The position numbers were made by a program, and so were the translations under genes. A stretch of DNA of 64,000 bases from Rothia endophytica (GTDB lineage: Bacteria; Actinomycetota; Actinomycetes; Actinomycetales; Micrococcaceae), in the NCBI RefSeq assembly GCF_928381505.1, contig NZ_CAKMSJ010000007.1:1-64000 (forward strand), given 5' to 3'. Below the pieces are notes generated by a model, which made no database searches, had not been told where the DNA came from, and was given only the letters and a program-made list of their open reading frames with translations. Position 1 is the stretch's first letter; the number at the start of each line of letters is the position of its first letter. Below are positions 43,554-54,117 of this stretch, piece after piece.

Positions 43554-44093
43554 TTACGCCTCCGAGGCAGCAATGACGATGTGACGGTTAGACCCTGAGC
43601 CTTCTGATTCAGAAATCAGACCGTGAGCGGCCACAATATCGTGGACTAGCTTGCGCTCGTAGGGGCCGAGCGGTTCGAGGTGCACATCTTCGCCGGTTTC
43701 TTTAGCTTCAGCAATAGCTGCTTCTGCCAGATTGACCAGTGCCTGCTGGCGCCCTGCGCGGTAGTCTGCGATATCAAGGATGAGGCGGGTACGGTTGCCT
43801 GTAGCAGCCAGCACTGAAAGGCGCACCAGCTCTTGAAGGGCATCCAGTACTTCGCCGTTTTCGCCTACGAGGGCTTGAAGATCATCGTTGTTACCGTCTT
43901 CGGTAACGACCGAGAGGTAGGTGCGACCGTTACGCACTTCGATGTCAATATCACCGTCAATATCAGCGATATCAAGGAATTCTTCGAGGTAGTCAGCGGC
44001 GATATCGCCCTCGTCTACCTGCCCCTCTCCACCGTATTCCGCTTCTTCGAAGGTTTCTTCGCCGTCTACCGGGGTTTCAGTTGCTTCAGTCAT
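43554..44093 (-). CDS. Jag/KhpB-family R3H RNA-binding protein
   Basis: A 179-aa protein with an acidic N-terminus (EETFEEAEYGGEGQVDEGD), a KH-like domain and a C-terminal R3H domain (AIAEAKETGEDVHLEPLGPYERKLVHDIV, core LGPYERKLVHD, and SNRHIVIA). Jag (KhpB) is an RNA-binding protein usually found next to yidC; in streptococci it affects cell division and elongation. It is in the expected place between yidC and rsmG. Confidence 0.92.
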   Translation of the reverse strand: MTEATETPVDGEETFEEAEYGGEGQVDEGDIAADYLEEFLDIADIDGDIDIEVRNGRTYLSVVTEDGNNDDLQALVGENGEVLDALQELVRLSVLAATGNRTRLILDIADYRAGRQQALVNLAEAAIAEAKETGEDVHLEPLGPYERKLVHDIVAAHGLISESEGSGSNRHIVIAASEA

Positions 44094-44114
44094 GATATTT
44101 CCTTGAACCTGCCG

Positions 44115-45086
44115 CTAGTTTTTCTTTTTGTTCTGCTGCTTTTGGCGCTTCTTGCCCATGGGTTGCTGGCGCTGCCCGCGGGCTGCTCGTTCACGGGCGG
44201 CTTCGATTTCCTGCTCGTGCTCTTCCTTGGTCTTACCTACGGGGGGAAGACCCTTTTCAGCGCGGCGCTCGTTGAGCTCACGCTCTGCCTGTGAACCGGG
44301 GGTGGGGTTGTTGCGGATAACCCAGAACTGCTGGCCAAGTGACCAGAAGTTGGAGACGGTCCAGTAGACCAGCACGCCGAGGGGGAAGTTGATACCGGAG
44401 ATCGCGAAGACCAGGGGCAGTACGTAGAGCATGATCTGCTGCTGGCGGTACATGGGGGACTGCTTGGCGGCGTCCGACATATTCTTAGCTGAGAGCTGCT
44501 TGGTGATGTAGAACTGGGTGGCGCTCATCAGTACTACCATGATGGCTGCAATCAAGATAGTGGCGAAGTGGTTGCCGTCGCCAGGGCGCATCATAGTTGA
44601 GAAGAGGGGTGCACCGAAGATGTAGGCGTCGTTGAACTGTTCTACCTTGTCGTTACCAAGAACTAGGATTCCAGCATTTTCGCTAGCTGCTCTGGGGACG
44701 CCGTTGAGCACCTGGAAGAGACCAAAGAAGATGGGCATCTGCACGATGATGGGCAGGCAGGACGCCAGCGGATTAGAGCCGGTCTTGCGGTAGAGTTCCA
44801 TCTGCTCCTGAGCCATAGCCTGGCGGGAGAGCTGGTCGGTTTTGCCCTTGTATTTGGCCTGCAATTTAGCCATTTCAGGCTGAAGTTCTTGCATGCCGCG
44901 CATCGATTTAATCTGTTTGACGAAGAGCGGGATAGTGAGGGTACGCATCACGATGGTCAGACCGATGATAGCGAGAATCCAGGTCACACCTGATGCGGCG
45001 TCCATACCAATTGCGGTGAAAAGTTCGTGAAATGCCCAGAGAATCGCTGAAACGATCCATTTGAAGGGCCAGAGAATAATGTCCAT
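44115..45086 (-). CDS. yidC: Membrane protein insertase YidC/Oxa1
   Basis: A 323-aa YidC that inserts and folds membrane proteins with or without Sec. Five hydrophobic segments, starting MDIILWPFKWIVSAIL, with the hydrophilic groove segment TLTIPLFVKQIKSMRGMQELQPEM (core PLFVKQIKSMR), then NPLASCLPIIVQMPIFFGLF and the basic C-terminal tail GKKRQKQQNKKKN. It lacks the large periplasmic domain of Gram-negatives, as expected. Upstream lies yidD, downstream jag. Confidence 0.96.
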   Translation of the reverse strand: MDIILWPFKWIVSAILWAFHELFTAIGMDAASGVTWILAIIGLTIVMRTLTIPLFVKQIKSMRGMQELQPEMAKLQAKYKGKTDQLSRQAMAQEQMELYRKTGSNPLASCLPIIVQMPIFFGLFQVLNGVPRAASENAGILVLGNDKVEQFNDAYIFGAPLFSTMMRPGDGNHFATILIAAIMVVLMSATQFYITKQLSAKNMSDAAKQSPMYRQQQIMLYVLPLVFAISGINFPLGVLVYWTVSNFWSLGQQFWVIRNNPTPGSQAERELNERRAEKGLPPVGKTKEEHEQEIEAARERAARGQRQQPMGKKRQKQQNKKKN

Positions 45087-45139
45087 GTTCTCTCCCTGAC
45101 TCGGTGATGTGAGCCGGTTGTGGTGGCTGCTCCAGCGTC

Positions 45140-45529
45140 TTAGTGGGTGTGCTGGTGCGGGTGGTTTAGAAGAATAATTTTAGGTTCTGCCCCGGGGGCA
45201 AAAGTCCGTTTACCTGCGGGCACCGGGTCGAGTCCGCCGGTAGCCCAGGGGTGGCAGCGCAGAATTCTGCCTACGGTCAGCGATAGACCGCGCAGGGCGC
45301 CGTGAAGGGTAACTGCCTCAAGCCCGTAGGCTGAACAGCTGGGGTAATACCTGCACACGTTGCCGTAGAGCGGCGAGACGATAGTGCGGTACATCTTGAT
45401 GAACACGATCAGCAGATTCTGAGGAAGGCTGATGACGGCGTGAAAAGCTGAGGTGGGTACAACAAATTCGTGGGGAGCGTTCTCTAGCAGGTGGTCAGCG
45501 TCCTGCGGCGTATCTACCGGTGTAGGCAT
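45140..45529 (-). CDS. yidD: Membrane protein insertion efficiency factor YidD
   Basis: A 129-aa YidD with the family motif KMYRTIVSPLYGNVCRYYPSCS (core RYYPSCSAYGLEAV) and LRCHPWATGGLDPVP. YidD is a small peripheral membrane protein that assists YidC. Here both the N-terminal 35 residues and the His-rich C-terminal tail (NHPHQHTH) extend beyond the core. It follows rnpA by 6 bp. Confidence 0.95.
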   Translation of the reverse strand: MPTPVDTPQDADHLLENAPHEFVVPTSAFHAVISLPQNLLIVFIKMYRTIVSPLYGNVCRYYPSCSAYGLEAVTLHGALRGLSLTVGRILRCHPWATGGLDPVPAGKRTFAPGAEPKIILLNHPHQHTH

Positions 45530-45535
45530 ACGGTG

Positions 45536-45943
45536 TCAGTGCTCCTCTCCCTGAGTAGTTGAGGTGGCGGTAGCTTCAGGGCTTTGTGCTGCTACCGGGG
45601 CGGCGTCCAACTTTTTGAGGACGCTGGCAAGTGCGCTGTCGAGATCATTGGACAGCTGGAGGTAGTCCGCATGAGCCGCTGCGGGGAGTGCCCTTATAAC
45701 CAGCGAATAGCCGTTCGGGTGCTTAGATACAAAGGGGGTAATCAGCTCTCTGAGGCGGCGTTTAGTTTTATTGCGGGTTACGGCGTTACCCACCGATTTT
45801 GAAACGATGAAACCAATGCTGGTTGTTTCTCCGGGTGTTTTGACCGTATATAGAACTAAGTTCCGACGCCCTGAGCGGGCGCCGGAACGTGTAGTTTTTG
45901 AGAATTGAGCTTTCGCTCGCATCCGGTGCTGCTGTGCCAGCAC
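45536..45943 (-). CDS. rnpA: Ribonuclease P protein component
   Basis: A 135-aa RnpA, the protein subunit that helps RNase P RNA process tRNA 5' ends. I set the start at GTG 45943 (VLAQQHRMRAKAQFS), with AAAGGGG upstream; the longer frame lacks family residues. The signature is GNAVTRNKTKRRLREL, preceded by IGFIVSKSVG. An Ala/Ser/Thr-rich C-terminal tail is extra. It lies between rpmH and yidD as usual. Confidence 0.94.
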   Translation of the reverse strand: MLAQQHRMRAKAQFSKTTRSGARSGRRNLVLYTVKTPGETTSIGFIVSKSVGNAVTRNKTKRRLRELITPFVSKHPNGYSLVIRALPAAAHADYLQLSNDLDSALASVLKKLDAAPVAAQSPEATATSTTQGEEH

Positions 45944-46035
45944 GTAGATCCCCTTTCGGGTCGGTCTTGGCTCGGCGGGCTGCGTTTTCACGCGGGCCTG
46001 CTGGTGAGGCGCACGGCCGATTGAGGATGAAAGCC

Positions 46036-46173
46036 TTATGCTGAGAGGCTTGCGCGGTTCTTTGAACGACGGTTCGAAAGAATTGCGCGGCCTGCACGGG
46101 TGCGCATACGAAGACGGAAGCCGTGCTTCTTGGCGCGACGGCGGTTATTCGGCTGGAAAGTCCGCTTGCTCAT
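46036..46173 (-). CDS. rpmH: 50S ribosomal protein L34
   Basis: A 45-aa L34: [20 protein letters not shown], then [20 protein letters not shown] and a terminal ASLSA. This is the highly conserved arginine-rich protein of the large subunit, always adjacent to the origin in Actinobacteria. It starts the rpmH-rnpA-yidD-yidC-jag-rsmG operon and is divergent from dnaA across the oriC region. The stop TAA is at 46038-46036. Confidence 0.97.
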   Translation of the reverse strand: MSKRTFQPNNRRRAKKHGFRLRMRTRAGRAILSNRRSKNRASLSA

Positions 46174-46653
46174 TTGGTTACTCCACAACGGTTGGTACGG
46201 GGGCCAACCTTTCAACAGTTCTTCGAACAGGTTGACGCTTCTTGCGAGTGCAGTAGATAAATCCCGGTTGAATTCGAGAACCTAGCACCCGGGTTTGGGC
46301 ATAGTCCTATCACACTTTGACTAACCAACTCTAGAAGAGTTGGTGATATAAGGTCAAGCCCGCTCAGGCTAGGTCTTTAATCACAGCCTATTGAGAGAGT
46401 TTACCCACACCTGTGGATAGCTCCCCACATTCTTACCCCAAGTCTGGATTATCCACAGGTGTCCTGAAAAAGTTGTAAGTTACATCTTTTCCCATTTTAA
46501 GCTGGCGGTGCGCCCTTTAATCACATACTGTGAACAGGTATTCCCCTCACATAATCACAAGTTTTCCACCCTGTGGATAAACCTGTGTGAGAATAGTGGA
46601 TAGTTGCCAGTAGGCAAGGGAAATTTTTAATAATATTTGGCGGAGGAGCTGTA
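46174..46653. promoter_or_regulatory. oriC part 1: rpmH-dnaA intergenic region with DnaA boxes
   Basis: This 480-bp gap has perfect DnaA boxes TTATCCACA (46449-46457) and, on the other strand, TGTGGATAA (46572-46580). Near matches are TTACCCACA (46401-46409), TGTGGATAG (46412-46420) and AGTGGATAG near 46594. The arrangement fits one half of the bipartite actinobacterial origin and also holds the dnaA and rpmH promoters. A strong RBS (GGAGGAG) precedes the dnaA TTG. Confidence 0.85.
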
Positions 46654-48252
46654 TTGAGCGACTATCTGGACCCGGAGCTGCAGAAGAAGTGGATGCACCT
46701 GGTGACTCTGTTGCGCGCAGATACGGGGGTCGCTCAGCGCTATCGTGCCCATATTGGTCTTGCGCAGCCCCACGCTTTTATGGGGAATGTTCTGCTGATC
46801 GCGGTACCCAATGAGCTAACGCGCGATACTTTTCAGCACGCTCTCAAGGAGTCGCTGAGGGAAGCCATTACTTCTACCTTCGGTCCGGCGGTCAACGAGG
46901 CCTTCATCATTGATGCCAGCTTGAATAACACTGCCGTGCAACATCCCGCTCCGGCACCGGTCAACGAAGCTCCGTCTTATCTGCAGACCCCTCCCGCAGA
47001 GAAGGTTCAGACCCAGCACCATGCTGAGATGCCTTCTTTAGCGGAGAATCATCAAACTTCTCAGGCATCTATCGAAGCGGAGCGTGTGCCAGCAAACCCT
47101 TCCTTTAGCGAGGAAATAGCCCACGATGCAAGGGAAGAAGCTGAAGATCGAGAGGATTCCTTTGATGCGGTGGTCCCAGCGGACGCCGCGGAGACCACTA
47201 CCTGGGACTCTACCGCCAGGCTAAACCCAAAATATACGTTCGATAGCTTTGTTATTGGGCAGTCCAACCGTTTTGCTCATGCAGCCGCTTTTGCGGTCTC
47301 GGAAACCCCGGCGTCCGCCTATAACCCGCTCTTTATCTACGGCGGCTCAGGGTTGGGAAAGACTCACCTACTGCACGCTATTGGTCACTATGCCAAGAGC
47401 CTCTACCCTGGCCTGCGCGTTCGCTATGTGAACTCTGAGGAGTTCACCAACGATTTCATCAATTCAATTATGAATAAGAACGACACCTCCTTTAAGCAGA
47501 TCTACCGCAATGTAGACATGCTTTTGATTGATGACATCCAGTTCTTAGCGGGCAAGGACAGCACGCAGGAAGAGTTTTTCCATACCTTCAATGCGCTGCA
47601 TAACCACCAGAAACAGGTTGTCATCACCTCGGATCTGCCCCCTAAGCAGCTGACCGGTTTTGCAGAGCGTATGAGATCACGTTTCGAGTGGGGTCTGATT
47701 ACCGATGTCCAGCCCCCTGAGCTCGAAACTCGAATCGCCATTTTGAGCAAGAAAGCTCAGAACGATGGGCTCAATGTTCCTGATGACGTCATGGAATACA
47801 TTGCTTCCCATATTTCTACCAACATTCGTGAGCTGGAGGGCGCCCTCATTCGTGTGACAGCTTGGGCGTCTTTGCAGAGTCAGCCCGTCGATATGCAGCT
47901 GGCGGAGCAAGTGCTCAAAGACCTGTTATTAGACAACGGCACCCAAGAGATTACGGCTTCCCAGATTTTGACGGCGACCGCTGAGTATTTTGAGGTTTCG
48001 GTAGAAGAGCTACAGTCAAAGTCACGCAGCCGCACGCTGGTTAATGCTCGTCAGATTGCTATGTACCTCCTGCGCGAGCTCACCGAGATGTCTCTACCTC
48101 GAATTGGACAGGAGTTAGGGGGGCGTGACCATACGACTGTCATGTACGCCTACCGGAAGATTCACGATCTCATGGCTGAACGTCGATCAACGTTTAACCA
48201 GGTCACAGAGCTAACCAACCGCATCAAACAAGGATCAAAAGACAGTAAGTAG
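46654..48252 (+). CDS. dnaA: Chromosomal replication initiator DnaA
   Basis: A 532-aa AAA+ initiator. Domain I spans about 1-90. Domain II (about 90-190) is a long acidic, Pro/Glu-rich linker. Domain III starts [20 protein letters not shown], with Walker A GGSGLGKT at 230-237 and [12 protein letters not shown] as Walker B. Domain IV has the DnaA-box-binding HTH and the signature [18 protein letters not shown] start with GGAGGAG upstream. It is flanked on both sides by DnaA-box clusters, its own binding sites. Confidence 0.98.
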   Translation: MSDYLDPELQKKWMHLVTLLRADTGVAQRYRAHIGLAQPHAFMGNVLLIAVPNELTRDTFQHALKESLREAITSTFGPAVNEAFIIDASLNNTAVQHPAPAPVNEAPSYLQTPPAEKVQTQHHAEMPSLAENHQTSQASIEAERVPANPSFSEEIAHDAREEAEDREDSFDAVVPADAAETTTWDSTARLNPKYTFDSFVIGQSNRFAHAAAFAVSETPASAYNPLFIYGGSGLGKTHLLHAIGHYAKSLYPGLRVRYVNSEEFTNDFINSIMNKNDTSFKQIYRNVDMLLIDDIQFLAGKDSTQEEFFHTFNALHNHQKQVVITSDLPPKQLTGFAERMRSRFEWGLITDVQPPELETRIAILSKKAQNDGLNVPDDVMEYIASHISTNIRELEGALIRVTAWASLQSQPVDMQLAEQVLKDLLLDNGTQEITASQILTATAEYFEVSVEELQSKSRSRTLVNARQIAMYLLRELTEMSLPRIGQELGGRDHTTVMYAYRKIHDLMAERRSTFNQVTELTNRIKQGSKDSK

Positions 48253-48718
48253 CCCAGAAATAGGCCTGTGGATAACTCGGTGTACGCGGCTCGATTTGTT
48301 GTGGACGTTAAGTGAATAGATATTCATATATTGTGCACTTCAGATAGTGCATAAATATTCATCCACTATTCATTCACACTGACAGCCTGTTTATTCCACA
48401 GCGGTTACACAAGCACTTCCTTGATTTTCAGGGGCTATAGCCTGTTTTCCACAGATTTCACAGGGGTTATTAACACTATTAATCCTTAAAGAAAAAATCA
48501 AATAACAAATTTATCTTCCTCTCATCCTGCGTGGTGTACTGGTTCTTGTAATTACACGGATCTTTCTCCTGGAGGGTTGGCTGCTGTAATTACATTTTTT
48601 AGAGAGCTACCCCTCTGCTCAGACTGTAGGTAGCGCTACCTCTTTCCGGTAGACTGAAACACTGGTTTACGCCCGCCTTTTTGGGCCTATCTTGTTTTTG
48701 ATTGGAAGGTACCTCAGC
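48253..48718. promoter_or_regulatory. oriC part 2: dnaA-dnaN intergenic region
   Basis: It has a perfect reverse DnaA box TGTGGATAA (48267-48275), a near match TTTTCCACA (48445-48453), weaker TATTCCACA around 48392, and several ATTCAT/ATTCAC motifs. An AT-rich stretch around 48470-48515 (TTAACACTATTAATCC, then AAAGAAAAAATCAAATAAC) is the best candidate for the unwinding element. It probably forms the main part of oriC, since in many Actinobacteria the replication start is between dnaA and dnaN. Confidence 0.85.
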
Positions 48719-49846
48719 GTGAAATTCACTGTTGAACGCGAAACTCTTGTTGATGCCGTCACCTGGACTGCACGCTCGCTCTCACCCCGCCCTCCGGTAC
48801 CTGTCCTTTCAGGTCTCATGATCAGAGCTACTTCGGGTGAAGTATCCATTGCCAGCTTCGATTACGAAACTTCTGCCAAACTCAAAATTTCAGCTGATGT
48901 CGCAGAAGAAGGTGAAGCTCTGGTCTCTGGCCGCCTTCTGGCCGACATCTGCCGTGCATTGCCCAAGAGCGATGTCACCTTTGAACTGCGCGAGGGGAAA
49001 GTCCATCTAAGCTGCGGTTCATCAAATTTCAACCTGTCATCAATGCCCGTTGCTGACTACCCTGAACTTCCGGGCCTTCCTGAAATTTCAGGCACCGTTG
49101 AGGGAACAGAATTTGCTAAAGCAGTTAGCCAGGTTTCTGTCGCCGCTTCTAAGGATGACACTTTGCCGATCTTGACCGGCGTCCGCATGGAAATCGAGGG
49201 CGACACCATTACCCTGCTAGCGACTGACCGCTACCGCCTAGCGATGCGTGAGCTCACCTGGTCACCCACAGACCCCTCAATCTCAACCGCTGCTTTGGTG
49301 AAAGCTAAAACGATGAGTGAAGTTGCCAAAACTCTGGGCGGAGCAGGTGAACTATCAATAGCACTCTCCGATGCTCACGAACTGATTGGTTTTGAATCAG
49401 ATTCCCGCCGTACTACTAGCTTGCTAGTAGATGGTGAATACCCCAAGATTCGCGCACTTTTCCCCGAACAAACACCTATTCACGCTATTGTTCGCACCTC
49501 TGATTTGGTTGAGGCTGTACGCCGTGTATCCCTGGTTGCCGAGCGCAATACCCCGGTACGACTTGCCTTTACACAGGGTCAGGTTACTCTGGATGCTGGA
49601 ACCGGCGAGGACGCTCAGGCTACCGAGGTTCTACAAGCACAGTTGCACGGTGAAGACATCACTGTTGCCTTCAACCCCAGCTACCTTTCTGAAGGTCTTA
49701 ACACCTTCTCAGGTAATAAGTTTGTGCGTTTTTCCTTCACCGCTGCCCCTAAACCCGTTGTCCTTTCAGAGCAGGATGACTGGCAATCAGAAGACGATAA
49801 GAACTACCGTTATCTGCTGATGCCTATCCGCCTGCAAAACCAATAA
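48719..49846 (+). CDS. dnaN: DNA polymerase III beta sliding clamp
   Basis: A 375-aa ring-forming clamp that tethers DNA polymerase III to DNA. Three repeated domains: VKFTVERETLVDAVTWTARSL at the start, the middle with DKDTLPILTGVRMEIEGD-like sequence (KDDTLPILTGVRME), and the C-terminal YLLMPIRLQ, which contributes to partner binding. I start it at GTG 48719, with GGAAGG upstream; an in-frame ATG nine codons earlier lacks an RBS. It follows oriC and precedes recF. Confidence 0.97.
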   Translation: MKFTVERETLVDAVTWTARSLSPRPPVPVLSGLMIRATSGEVSIASFDYETSAKLKISADVAEEGEALVSGRLLADICRALPKSDVTFELREGKVHLSCGSSNFNLSSMPVADYPELPGLPEISGTVEGTEFAKAVSQVSVAASKDDTLPILTGVRMEIEGDTITLLATDRYRLAMRELTWSPTDPSISTAALVKAKTMSEVAKTLGGAGELSIALSDAHELIGFESDSRRTTSLLVDGEYPKIRALFPEQTPIHAIVRTSDLVEAVRRVSLVAERNTPVRLAFTQGQVTLDAGTGEDAQATEVLQAQLHGEDITVAFNPSYLSEGLNTFSGNKFVRFSFTAAPKPVVLSEQDDWQSEDDKNYRYLLMPIRLQNQ

Positions 49847-49889
49847 AAATCTCTTAGCTCGTCAGAGCAGTTTTCTAAGGAGCGCTTTT

Positions 49890-51080
49890 CTGTACATCGA
49901 CCATATTTCGTTGATGGACTTTCGCACCTACCGGCTGCTGAATCTGCCTCTTTCCCCCGGCGTATCGGTGTTTCTTGGCTCCAACGGTGTGGGAAAAACT
50001 AACATCGTTGAAGCCATCGACTACACCGCTAACTTGGCATCTCATCGGGTGAGTCAAGATTCTCCGTTGGTCAGAGTGGGGGCAGAGCGCGCCTACATCA
50101 GAACTCGCACAGTGCGGGGATCTCAGCAGACTGTTATGGAGTTTGAGCTGGCTCCGGGTAAGAGCAATCGTGTGCGCATCAACCGTGCAGCCCCTGTGCG
50201 CGCCCGTGAGGCCCTAGGAATAACCCGCACGGTTCTCTTCTCGCCCGAGGACTTGCAACTCGTTAAAGGAGAGCCTGCGGGGCGTAGGAGGTTCCTTGAT
50301 GACCTAGCGGTTGCTCTTCGTCCTGCGGTTGCCGGTTACCGTGCGGACTACGAGAGGGTACTGCGCCAGCGTAATTCCTTACTCAAATCAATACGTTCTC
50401 GTCGACCTTCAGCCGAAGAAGATCTGCACACCCTTGAGGTGTGGAATCGCCAGCTGGCGGAGGCCGGATCTCACCTCTTACAGGCTCGCTTGCGGGTGCT
50501 CGCCCAGCTGCTCCCCCAGCTACAGCGTGCCTACGGTGAACTCACCGATGGGTCTAAAACGGCCTCAACAGTGTACGAGTCATCAGTATTTCCGCCTATC
50601 TCTAGCGCAGTTTTATCGAGAGCAGCACTGATGGGTGTAGATGATATCCGCGAAGCCATGCTGCGGTCTTTTGCAGAAAAGCGATCCGAAGAATTGGAAC
50701 GTGGGGTTACTTTGGTAGGGCCCCATCGCGATGAAATTGTGCTTGAGCTGGGTGGAATTCCTGTGCGCGGTTATGCCTCTCATGGTGAGAGCTGGTCTTA
50801 TGCTTTAGCCCTTAAACTAGCGGCTTGGTACGTGCACCTGGCCGATAACCTAGCCCCCGGCGCCTCCCCTATTCTTATCCTTGATGATGTTTTTGCAGAG
50901 CTAGATTCTGCCCGTAGGCACCGGTTAGGTTCTATTGTGGCTGATGCTGAGCAGGTTCTGGTGACCTGTGCTGTAGCTAATGACTTACCCGAGGAACTGG
51001 GAGACTATCAACTGATCAGGGTTGAACCTGGCACAGCAGAAGTAGTCGATTCAGCGCCTCTGCACAATATTTCAAGTTAG
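49890..51080 (+). CDS. recF: DNA replication/repair protein RecF, probable CTG start
   Basis: An SMC-like ATPase of about 396 aa that loads RecA at gaps. Walker A FLGSNGVGKTNIVEAIDY, then LFSPEDLQLVKGEPAGRRRF, signature region and Walker B ILILDDVFAELDSARR. RecF proteins begin M-Y-I/L-x-x-L/I-S-L-x-D-F-R-x-Y. Here that sequence is YIDHISLMDFRTY, preceded in frame by CTG at 49890, 7 nt after AAGGAG (49877-49882). The next start codons, TTG 49911 and ATG 49914, would lose the first beta strand and sit too far from the RBS, so CTG is the best call. Confidence 0.9.
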   Translation: MYIDHISLMDFRTYRLLNLPLSPGVSVFLGSNGVGKTNIVEAIDYTANLASHRVSQDSPLVRVGAERAYIRTRTVRGSQQTVMEFELAPGKSNRVRINRAAPVRAREALGITRTVLFSPEDLQLVKGEPAGRRRFLDDLAVALRPAVAGYRADYERVLRQRNSLLKSIRSRRPSAEEDLHTLEVWNRQLAEAGSHLLQARLRVLAQLLPQLQRAYGELTDGSKTASTVYESSVFPPISSAVLSRAALMGVDDIREAMLRSFAEKRSEELERGVTLVGPHRDEIVLELGGIPVRGYASHGESWSYALALKLAAWYVHLADNLAPGASPILILDDVFAELDSARRHRLGSIVADAEQVLVTCAVANDLPEELGDYQLIRVEPGTAEVVDSAPLHNISS

Positions 51081-51089
51081 GCATATTTG

Positions 51090-51716
51090 ATGGCCCCATC
51101 TGAAGATATGTATGAAAAGGAATATAATAAAAGAGCTTATGTGTCGGAAGACGTTGATGCCCCCCACGCGCTTCTAAGTCGCATCCGGGCCGCAAAAGAA
51201 GCCCGAGGCGAGCGTAGAATCCAGGGGGCTGCAGGGCAAAAAATTATCAAAGATTTTAGTAAGGTCATCAACGCTGAGCCTGGCGAGCGAGTGCGCCGCT
51301 TTAGCGCTAGCACAAACCGCTACCAGATGGGTGGCTACAGTGGGCCTGGTAAAAGCGCGCGTGACCCCCAGGGTTTGAGCGGCATATTAGACAGAGTCAT
51401 TATGGAACGCGGCTGGTCAACGCCCGTAGCAGTATCGTCTGTGCTGACTCGCTGGGAAATGTTGGTAGGGGCTCAGCTGGCAAACAAGAGTAAACCAGAA
51501 TCATTTGACGATGGTGTGGTTGTGGTCAGATGCGAATCCACCGCCTGGGCCGTTGAAATGCGCCGCATGAAATATGACATTATTCGCCGTATCAATGAGG
51601 AATTGGGCGGTGAAATAGTGAAAGACATTCAGGCTCACGGGCCCAATGCCCCCTCGTGGAAGAAGGGGCGCAGAGTTGCTCCGGGCGGAAGAGGGCCAAG
51701 AGATACTTACGGATAG
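51090..51716 (+). CDS. DciA-family helicase-loader-like protein (DUF721)
   Basis: A protein of about 208 aa with a long polar N-terminus and a C-terminal DUF721/DciA domain: GWSTPVAVSSVLTRWEMLVG, VVRCESTAWAVEMRRMKYDI and GEIVKDIQAHGPNAPSWKKG (the typical VxxIxxxGPxxPSWxxG ending). DciA binds DnaB and is needed for helicase loading in bacteria without DnaC/DnaI. Its place between recF and gyrB is standard in Actinobacteria. TTG 51087 or ATG 51090 could start it; I use ATG. Confidence 0.9.
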   Translation: MAPSEDMYEKEYNKRAYVSEDVDAPHALLSRIRAAKEARGERRIQGAAGQKIIKDFSKVINAEPGERVRRFSASTNRYQMGGYSGPGKSARDPQGLSGILDRVIMERGWSTPVAVSSVLTRWEMLVGAQLANKSKPESFDDGVVVVRCESTAWAVEMRRMKYDIIRRINEELGGEIVKDIQAHGPNAPSWKKGRRVAPGGRGPRDTYG

Positions 51717-54044
<2,328 letters not shown>

Positions 54045-54117
54045 GACATATATAGCTTTTAGCTAGTCAGTATGAACTTAGAAGAATATTAAAAATCAAG
54101 GAATCAAACGAAGGATT

